DNA from: Amantichitinum ursilacus
Lineage (GTDB): Bacteria; Pseudomonadota; Gammaproteobacteria; Burkholderiales; Chitinibacteraceae
Length of the DNA stretch: 64,000 bases
Direction: 5' to 3'
Assembly (NCBI RefSeq): GCF_001294205.1
Contig: NZ_LAQT01000007.1
Location: 62,001 to 126,000, forward strand
Below are positions 58,709 to 64,000 of this stretch, piece by piece. The translations under genes were made by a program, and so were the position numbers. The notes below the pieces were generated by a model. The model was not told where the DNA came from. It saw only the letters and a program-made list of their open reading frames with translations, and did not search any database. Position 1 is the stretch's first letter. Each line of letters opens with the position of its first letter.

Positions 58709-59421
58709 GCCAGCTCGGCACGCTTTATCTATTACCGGTTCCGCTGGGCGAAGACAGCTTTAATGCCGTCATCCCGGCCGACGTACGCGCCAAGGCGCAA
58801 ACGCTGACGCACTTTATTGTGGAAGCGCCCAAAACCGCGCGTGCGATGCTCAAATTGTTTGAGACGCCGCACGAATTGCGCAGCCTGTCGATGCATGAGC
58901 TGAACGAACACACGAAAGACGACGAACTGGCCGCGCTGCTGGCCCCGCTGCTGGCGGGCCACGACGTCGGCTTGATGTCCGAAGCCGGTTGCCCCGGCGT
59001 GGCCGACCCGGGCGCCAATCTGATCCGCCTGGCGCACAGCCGCCAGATTCGCGTCGCTCCGCTGGTGGGCCCGTCGTCGATTTTGCTGGCGCTGATGGCT
59101 AGCGGCGCCAATGGCCAGAAGTTCCGCTTTAACGGCTACCTGCCCAGCGAACCCGCCGCCCGCATCGACGCCATCCGCAAACTGGAAAACGACAGCCGCC
59201 AGAACCACCAGGCGGAAATCTTTATCGAGACGCCCTACCGCAACGGCGCGCTGTTTGAGAGCCTGACCAACACGCTCAAAGCGCAAACATTGCTGACCGT
59301 AGCGCGCGATTTAACGACGGCCGATGAATTGACTGCCAGCTACCCGGTTAGCCAGTGGAAACACCAAAGTCCCCCGGATTTGCATAAGCGGCCGACGGTG
59401 TTTGTGATTTATGCGGGGTAA
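58705..59421 (+). CDS. Tetrapyrrole-methylase-family SAM methyltransferase (RsmI-related)
   Basis: 238 aa. The family includes RsmI (16S rRNA C1402 2'-O-methylation) and corrin/siroheme methylases. Motifs are LYLLPVPLGED at the start, GLMSEAGCPGVADPGANLIRLA (the SAM-binding PGxxDPG-like loop) and VAPLVGPSSILLALMASG. The C-terminal LTVARDLTTADEL is RsmI-like, but the protein is shorter than RsmI (about 285 aa) and lacks its C-terminal domain, so it is a paralogue. It overlaps maf. Confidence 0.85.
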   Translation: MSQLGTLYLLPVPLGEDSFNAVIPADVRAKAQTLTHFIVEAPKTARAMLKLFETPHELRSLSMHELNEHTKDDELAALLAPLLAGHDVGLMSEAGCPGVADPGANLIRLAHSRQIRVAPLVGPSSILLALMASGANGQKFRFNGYLPSEPAARIDAIRKLENDSRQNHQAEIFIETPYRNGALFESLTNTLKAQTLLTVARDLTTADELTASYPVSQWKHQSPPDLHKRPTVFVIYAG

Positions 59422-59655
59422 GCGCGACGGTGTGCGGGGGACAGCATTTCGGCGAGGCGGCTTTGGGTGGTGGGTCTAGACCCACCCTATTAGGGCCGCG
59501 ATCTCCTCAAACAGAACGTGTACCTTGCAATGTGTCGGGCGTAGCGAGCGCTGGCAGGTTGCGTTTCGCCGGAGCGCAGGGACCGGAGTGGGCTTAATGC
59601 CCATGAGGATCCCGAGCACCGCCGGGACGCAAGCTGCCTGCGCGCAGTAGCCGAA
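59422..59655. other. Intergenic region with GGTGGGTC palindrome
   Basis: No gene seen. It contains the partial repeat element with the 18-bp perfect palindrome GGTGGGTCTAGACCCACC (59469-59486) preceded by GCGGCTTTGG, matching the right-hand end of the elements near 62613 and 20674. The rest is short GC-rich imperfect dyads. Confidence 0.6.
59455..59490. repeat. GGTGGGTC-type intergenic element, partial copy
   Basis: Partial copy of the family: GCGGCTTTGGGTGGTGGGTC followed by its mirror GACCCACCCTAT. Only the right-hand end and its dyad are present. Confidence 0.6.
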
Positions 59656-59705
59656 GATCAAAATAAAAGCCCGAATGTGCAAACATTCGGGCTTTTATTT
59701 TGATC
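59656..59705. terminator. Very strong bidirectional terminator
   Basis: A perfect 22-bp stem (59656-59677 with 59684-59705), loop TGCAAA. Inner stem AGCCCGAATG / CATTCGGGCT is flanked by A-rich and T-rich arms, so it works in both directions. It ends the tRNA-Leu transcript on the minus strand. Confidence 0.9.
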
Positions 59706-59711
59706 CAGTGT

Positions 59712-59796
59712 TGGTGCCGGCAGAGAGACTCGAACTCTCACGACCTAAGTCACTACCCCCTCAAGATAGCGTGTCTACCAATTCCACCATGTCGGC
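59712..59796 (-). tRNA. tRNA-Leu (anticodon GAG)
   Basis: 85 nt with encoded CCA. Acceptor GCCGACA / TGCCGGC (one G-T), anticodon stem CTATC / GGTAG with loop TTGAGGG (anticodon GAG), long variable arm, T-arm with GTTCGAGTC. It reads CUC and CUU codons. A strong promoter lies upstream. Confidence 0.97.
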
Positions 59797-59838
59797 ATAC
59801 CAAGTCCGTACCCCAAGGGGTCCGGTGAGAGAGGCGCG

Positions 59839-59867
59839 ATTGTAATAGCGCCTTTCCCACTTGTCCA
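59839..59867 (-). promoter_or_regulatory. Promoter of tRNA-Leu
   Basis: Minus strand TGGACA (59862-59867), 17-bp spacer, TACAAT (59839-59844); five of six matches in each hexamer. The transcript would have a leader of about 36 nt before the tRNA. Confidence 0.82.
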
Positions 59868-59901
59868 GCCTCACAACGCAAGTCATGAAGCCGGCAGCGG
59901 A

Positions 59902-61077
59902 TTAACCGTTGTAACGCGTTTCCAGAATCTCAACGGCCGGCAGGGTTTTGCCTTCCAGGAACTCCAGGAACGCGCCGCCGCCGGTCGAAATGTAGCTCAC
60001 CTTCTCGGTGATGCCGTACTTGGCCGCGGCCGCCACGGTGTCGCCACCGCCCGCAATCGAGAACGCGCTTGATTCAGCAATCGCGTTCGCCACGGTCTTG
60101 GTGCCTTCGCCAAACTGGTCAAATTCAAACACGCCTACCGGGCCGTTCCAGACGATGGTGCCGGCGTTTTTGAGGATGTCCGCCAGCGCCTTGGCCGAAT
60201 CCGGGCCGATATCAAAAATCATGTCGTCGGGCTGCACTTGATCCAGCGCCTTGGTGACGGCGGGTTCGTTGGCGTCAAACTTCTTGCCGGTCACCACATC
60301 GGTCGGCAGCGGCACATCGCCACCGCGCGCGCGCAACTTGCTGATCACGGCCTTGGCGTTGTCGATCAGATCGGCTTCGGCCAGCGATTTGCCCACTTCT
60401 TTGCCTTCGGCCAGCAAGAAGGTATTGGCGATGCCACCGCCCACTACCAGTTGGTCGACCTTGTCGGCCAGCGCTTCGAGGATGGTCAGTTTGGTCGAAA
60501 CTTTGGAGCCCGCCACAATCGCCACCAGCGGGCGCTTCGGGTTAGCCAGCGCTTTACCCAGCGCATCCAGCTCGCCCGCCATCAGGATGCCCGCGCAGGC
60601 CACCGGGGCAAATTTGGCCACGGCGTAGGTCGAAGCCTCGGCGCGATGCGAAGTGCCAAACGCGTCGTGCACAAACACATCGCACAGCGCGGCGTATTTC
60701 TTGCCCAGTTCTTCGCTGTTTTTCTTTTCGCCGACGTTGCAACGCACGTTTTGCAGCATCACCAGCTCGCCGGGTTTGACTTGATAGCCTTCCCAGCTAT
60801 CCAGCACCTTGATCTCGCGGCCCAGCAGCTCGCCCATGCGCTTGGCCACGGGTTCAAGACGGTCTTCGGTTTTGACTTCGCCTTCGGAAGGACGGCCCAG
60901 ATGGCTCATCACAATCACGCCAGCGCCGGCTTTCAGCGCGGCTTCAATCGAGGTCAGCGATGCGCGGATGCGGGTGTCGTCGCCCAGCACGCCGTCTTTG
61001 ACCGGCACGTTCAAATCAGCCCGGATCAACACTTTTTTGCCGGATAGATCCAGCTCGGTCATTTTGCGGTACGCCAT
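59902..61077 (-). CDS. pgk: Phosphoglycerate kinase
   Basis: 391 aa from ATG 61077 (AAGGA about nine bases upstream). Glycolytic/gluconeogenic enzyme that makes ATP from 1,3-bisphosphoglycerate. Seen are the substrate loop [26 protein letters not shown], the nucleotide-binding [14 protein letters not shown] and the C-terminal [14 protein letters not shown] and [16 protein letters not shown]. All are intact. Neighbouring gap or pyk genes are not in the window. Confidence 0.97.
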   Translation of the reverse strand: MAYRKMTELDLSGKKVLIRADLNVPVKDGVLGDDTRIRASLTSIEAALKAGAGVIVMSHLGRPSEGEVKTEDRLEPVAKRMGELLGREIKVLDSWEGYQVKPGELVMLQNVRCNVGEKKNSEELGKKYAALCDVFVHDAFGTSHRAEASTYAVAKFAPVACAGILMAGELDALGKALANPKRPLVAIVAGSKVSTKLTILEALADKVDQLVVGGGIANTFLLAEGKEVGKSLAEADLIDNAKAVISKLRARGGDVPLPTDVVTGKKFDANEPAVTKALDQVQPDDMIFDIGPDSAKALADILKNAGTIVWNGPVGVFEFDQFGEGTKTVANAIAESSAFSIAGGGDTVAAAAKYGITEKVSYISTGGGAFLEFLEGKTLPAVEILETRYNG

Positions 61078-61267
61078 GATGCGATTTCCTTGGTCATGAT
61101 CTGTTAAAAAAACAGGTTTTGCCCAGCTTGCCGAAGCCACCAAAGGCATCGGCACGCTGGCGTAGAATCCGGTTCTGGTTCGCTGCGGCTCCGTCCGCTT
61201 GCAATGCGATGCCGACGAGCTTGCAAATCAGTAAGCGCGCAGTTTAACACACGCAGTTTCCCCTCTC

Positions 61268-62482
61268 ATGACCCAAGCCCCGCCGCTTTTGAGCAATCGC
61301 AATTTCTTGTTGATCTGGTGTTCCAGCATTCTGGGTAACCTGGCGCTGGCCGTAGCCACGCTGTCGGAAACCTGGTTTGTAGTTAAAACCCTCGATGCCA
61401 AAACCCAGTTGGGCTACGTGATGATTGCAGGCTCGGTGCCGCGCATTGCCTTGATGGCGTTTGGCGGCGTGCTGGCCGATCGCATGCAGCGCACGCGCAT
61501 TATCAAAAGCTCGCTGAGCCTGCGCGTACTGCTGATGTTGGCGCTGGTGGCGCTGCTATGGGGCGGGCATCTCAATATCTGGACCATGACGACGTTCGCG
61601 TTTTTATACGGCGCGCTCGATGCATTTTTCTGGCCTGCGCGCGATGCATTGCTGCCCAGCGTGGTCAGCGAAACCGATCTGCCGCGCGCCAATTCCATCA
61701 TGCTGACCACCAACCAGATCGGGCTGGTATTCGGGCCGGTGTTGGGCGGCGCGCTGTTGGCATTGCTCGATTACCGGGGCGTCTTTATCTGCACGGCAGT
61801 CATTCTGGCCGCGGGCACGGCCTGCGTGATGGCGGTACGCGAACCCAGACTGGTCCGCCACGGCGAAGCGCGCCACGTGCTGCACGAACTCCAGGAAGGC
61901 GTGCGCTACGCGCTGTCGTCGCCTGTGCTCAGCGCGCTGATGATTATTTATGCGATTGCCAATCTGCTGTTTATGGGGCCGCTGGCCTTGGGCGTGCCGA
62001 TTGTAGCGTCCGACAATCTGCATGGCGACGCCAGCGTGTTGTCGTATCTGCAAAGCTCGTTTGCTGCTGGCATGGTCGGCGGCGGCCTGTTGCTGACGGC
62101 GCTGCCGCCACGCAAAAAGCGGCTGCTGATGATTGCGCTGGTGATTGTGGTGGAAGGCGTGCTGATTGGCTCGTTGTCGCACGTGACCTGGTTGCCGCTG
62201 GCGATGAGCATCCAGTTTCTGACCGGCCTGGGCGTGGTCAGCAACAACGTGCCGATGATGTCGCTGATCCAGCAATACACCGACCGCAGCAAGATCGGCC
62301 GCGTGATGAGCCTGAACACAATGGCGTCGATGGGTTTATCGCCGCTGAGCTATGCGATGGTGACAGGGCTGCTGTCACTGCATATCGGCATCGGCTGGAT
62401 CATGCCGGTGTTCGGCCTGACCATGAGCGCGCTGATGCTGGTGCTGGTGTGGAAACTGCCCGCGGTGAGGACCATCGACTGA
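61268..62482 (+). CDS. MFS transporter (EntS/MFS_3-like exporter)
   Basis: 404 aa with about 12 membrane helices. The N-terminus LLSNRNFLLIWCSSILGNLAL and the loop GGVLADRMQRTRIIKSS (the A-motif-like GxLaDRxxrrr) are MFS signatures; FGPVLGGALLALLDYRGVF is the 5th-helix motif C of antiporters. The group includes enterobactin exporter EntS and macrolide exporters. It is divergent from pgk and is followed by MITE-like elements. The substrate is unknown. Confidence 0.87.
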   Translation: MTQAPPLLSNRNFLLIWCSSILGNLALAVATLSETWFVVKTLDAKTQLGYVMIAGSVPRIALMAFGGVLADRMQRTRIIKSSLSLRVLLMLALVALLWGGHLNIWTMTTFAFLYGALDAFFWPARDALLPSVVSETDLPRANSIMLTTNQIGLVFGPVLGGALLALLDYRGVFICTAVILAAGTACVMAVREPRLVRHGEARHVLHELQEGVRYALSSPVLSALMIIYAIANLLFMGPLALGVPIVASDNLHGDASVLSYLQSSFAAGMVGGGLLLTALPPRKKRLLMIALVIVVEGVLIGSLSHVTWLPLAMSIQFLTGLGVVSNNVPMMSLIQQYTDRSKIGRVMSLNTMASMGLSPLSYAMVTGLLSLHIGIGWIMPVFGLTMSALMLVLVWKLPAVRTID

Positions 62483-62520
62483 GCGGGCCTCATGGCCCTC
62501 GAGTTGACGATTGCTTTTCG

Positions 62521-62633
62521 GTGACCCACCTCGCATAGGGTGGGTCGAGACCCACCAACCAAAGCCAGCGAAAAGAACGCAAAGAGCGCGGGTCTGATCA
62601 GCGGCTTTGCATGGTGGGTCATGCCCCACCCGT
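62521..62633. repeat. MITE-like intergenic element, copy 1
   Basis: About 113 bp. Ends are near-inverted TGACCCACC (62522-62530) and GGTGGGTCA (62613-62621). Inside lies the dyad GGTGGGTCGAGACCCACC near 62539-62556 and a GCGGCTTTG stretch. Bases 62532-62602 match copy 2 without a mismatch over 71 bp. No coding capacity. Confidence 0.82.
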
Positions 62634-62720
62634 GAAAGCATCGGCTGCCAGCTCACGTACAAGGCGAGGTCAATCGACCCAGCCAGACCGTTCGGGCATG
62701 AAGGGCCAGATTTGCCGCGG

Positions 62721-62833
62721 GTGATCCACCCCGCATAGGGTGGGTCGAGACCCACCAACCAAAGCCAGCGAAAAGAACGCAAAGAGCGCGGGTCTGATCA
62801 GCCGCTTTGAATGGTGGGTCATGACCCACCCTA
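62721..62833. repeat. MITE-like intergenic element, copy 2
   Basis: Same structure as copy 1, shifted by exactly 200 bp. Its right end is a perfect 18-bp palindrome GGTGGGTCATGACCCACC (62813-62830). It reaches almost to the panC stop codon, so may supply a terminator-like hairpin. Confidence 0.82.
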
Positions 62834-62867
62834 TGTAAAACGCCGTGGACGCACAGCGCGTCCGGGT

Positions 62868-63707
62868 TTAGAGGTTGATCTCGACGTTATCAATCAACCG
62901 CGTCTTGCCGATGCGTGCGGCGATCAGCAGCACAAGGTGGTGGTCGGTGTGCGTGGCGGGTTTCAGATTGGTGGCGTTACGTGCTTCCACATAATCAATC
63001 TGCCCCCACCCACGCGCGGTCAGATCGGCGATGGTTTCTTGCGCCAGCTTCTCGTAATCACGCTCGCCCGCCTCGATGGCCGCTTTCATGCGCGACAGAT
63101 GATGGAAAATGCGCGGCGCTTCGGCGCGCTCTTCCGGCGTCAGATAACCATTGCGCGATGACAGCGCCAGGCCATCTTCATCGCGGCCGGTATCCACCGG
63201 CACAATCTGGATCGGCATATTCAGTTCGTCCACCATGCTCTGGATGACAAACAGCTGCTGGTAGTCTTTCTTGCCAAAACACGCCAGATCGGGCTGCACA
63301 ATGTTAAACAGCTTGGTCACCACGGTGGCCACGCCGCGGAAATGCCCCGGCCGGAATGCGCCACACAATTCATCCTGAATGGCGGGCGGTTCCACCTTGT
63401 ACAGCTGCACCACATGCGGGTACAGCTCGCGCTCGTCCGGCGCAAACACCACGGCATCGGGTGCAATCGCTTCGATCAATCTGGCGTCTTGTTCCAGCGT
63501 GCGCGGGTAGCGGTCAAAATCTTCGCCCTGACCAAATTGCAGGCGGTTCACAAAAATAGTGACGACGATTTTATCGGTGTGATGGCGTGCCTCGCGGATC
63601 AGCGCCATATGGCCCTGATGCAGATTGCCCATGGTGGGCACGATGGCCACTTTGCCCGCCGTGGCGCGCCAGGCGCGCAGTTCGGCGATGGTATGGATGA
63701 TTTTCAT
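62868..63707 (-). CDS. panC: Pantothenate synthetase PanC
   Basis: 279 aa from ATG 63707; the frame extends to 63893 but that part lacks PanC character. It condenses pantoate and beta-alanine. Motifs: [21 protein letters not shown] with the HxGH (HQGH) nucleotide site, [47 protein letters not shown]-like [27 protein letters not shown] and the KMSKS-like ALSSRNGYL. One oddity: the usual VNPxQF motif reads VNRLQF, with Arg for Pro. panB and panD are not seen. Confidence 0.93.
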   Translation of the reverse strand: MKIIHTIAELRAWRATAGKVAIVPTMGNLHQGHMALIREARHHTDKIVVTIFVNRLQFGQGEDFDRYPRTLEQDARLIEAIAPDAVVFAPDERELYPHVVQLYKVEPPAIQDELCGAFRPGHFRGVATVVTKLFNIVQPDLACFGKKDYQQLFVIQSMVDELNMPIQIVPVDTGRDEDGLALSSRNGYLTPEERAEAPRIFHHLSRMKAAIEAGERDYEKLAQETIADLTARGWGQIDYVEARNATNLKPATHTDHHLVLLIAARIGKTRLIDNVEINL

Positions 63708-63738
63708 AGTTAGTATTCCCTGCAGAGTCGGGTCGAGA

Positions 63739-64000
63739 TCAGGCGGCAGCGGGCAGCAAATCGCCGCGCGCAACGGCTTGGTGCAACTGGTCTTCCAGGT
63801 CTTGCCAGATACCCGGAAACACGGGTTCGATCCTGGCCTTGTTACCCAGAATCTGATCGATGCGGATGTTGTTTTCCTGCCAGGTGCGGCCACCGGCGTA
63901 AATGTTTTGCAGCATCGGCATCAAGCGATCCACGGCGCGCGCATAACGCGATTCAAACGACGTGCCCGTGGTGAAGTCGTGCCATAGCATCAGCATGCGC
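63739..64000 (-). CDS. HD-domain protein, C-terminal fragment (5' end outside window)
   Basis: 87 codons are present; the start lies beyond base 64000. The visible part [31 protein letters not shown] and [19 protein letters not shown] matches the C-terminal half of COG1896-type HD-domain hydrolases (YfbR-like 5'-deoxynucleotidase family), which end in this manner, with AVARGDLL at the close. The HD residues themselves would be in the missing part. It is upstream of panC by 31 bp on the same strand. Confidence 0.65.
   Translation of the reverse strand, partial: RMLMLWHDFTTGTSFESRYARAVDRLMPMLQNIYAGGRTWQENNIRIDQILGNKARIEPVFPGIWQDLEDQLHQAVARGDLLPAAA

Larger units (their letters stand above)
62483..62867. 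other. Intergenic region filled by two repeat elements
   Basis: 385 bp between the MFS gene and panC. Two near-identical GGTGGGTC-type elements (62521-62633 and 62721-62833), exactly 200 bp apart, fill most of it; no gene is seen. The 87-bp stretch between them is unrelated sequence. Confidence 0.7.

Noticed and set aside
59469-59486. GGTGGGTCTAGACCCACC as a NagR/DasR-type GlcNAc operator
   Set aside because: The GGTCTAGACC core fits, but the site is part of the GGTGGGTC repeat family, whose other copies lack the core, and no amino-sugar gene is near.

Overview
This window reads as a chromosomal segment of a beta-proteobacterium, most likely of the order Neisseriales (a chitin-associated Chitinibacteraceae/Chromobacteriaceae-type organism). 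The basis is gene content and arrangement: an isc operon led by cysE-iscR, a yceD-rpmF-plsX-fabH-fabD-fabG-acpP-fabF block, CysB beside cysH, an amino-sugar uptake locus, and GC-rich coding sequence. The genus is inference; no rRNA gene is present.

Layout. 1-4531: the end of a type I-F CRISPR-Cas locus (3' end of cas7f/csy3, cas6f/csy4, then cas1 downstream of cas6f) running into a 45-repeat array whose leader abuts cas1. 4640-12550 (minus strand): a sugar ABC transporter with two tandem substrate-binding paralogues, two permeases and an ATPase, plus a GntR/HutC regulator and a BadF/GspK-type amino-sugar kinase. The kinase promoter has a perfect palindrome filling the space between -35 and -10. 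12701-15385: sulfur assimilation (cysH, a TauE-type exporter, divergent cysB). 15452-24240 (minus): cysE-iscR-iscS-iscU-iscA-hscB-hscA-fdx-ybaK-like-iscX, followed by a degenerate HD-GYP gene and a DUF2322 gene. 24469-27633 (plus): a compact two-partner secretion pair with an unusually short exoprotein. 27751-29788: a divergent quinone-oxidoreductase/LysR pair. 30516-42449 (plus): a complete glycogen operon, glgB-glgX-pgm-glgC-glgA-glgP, followed by a NUDIX hydrolase. 42559-48499 (minus): a secreted Lys/Ala-rich protein, an HGSNAT-like acyltransferase, nagZ, gltX and mltF. 48608-48698: tRNA-Ser(CGA). 49123-51269: pabC/pabB. 51417-57992: the fatty-acid/phospholipid block. 58085-59421: maf and a tetrapyrrole-methylase-family methyltransferase. 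59712-64000: tRNA-Leu(GAG), pgk, an MFS exporter, panC and a cut-off HD-domain gene.

How the parts connect. The transporter, kinase and regulator, together with nagZ and the neighbouring amino-sugar acetyltransferase homologue, suggest scavenging of GlcNAc/chitosan-type sugars; glycogen genes would store surplus carbon. CysE supplies O-acetylserine for cysteine, CysH reduces activated sulfate, and cysteine feeds IscS for Fe-S assembly; an IscR-type promoter controls that operon.

The most unusual points are the cas1-after-cas6f order with a block of three variant repeats inside the array, the operator-in-promoter design of the kinase gene, the miniature TPS exoprotein, the degenerate HD-GYP protein trailing the isc genes, and a family of short MITE-like GGTGGGTC intergenic elements.
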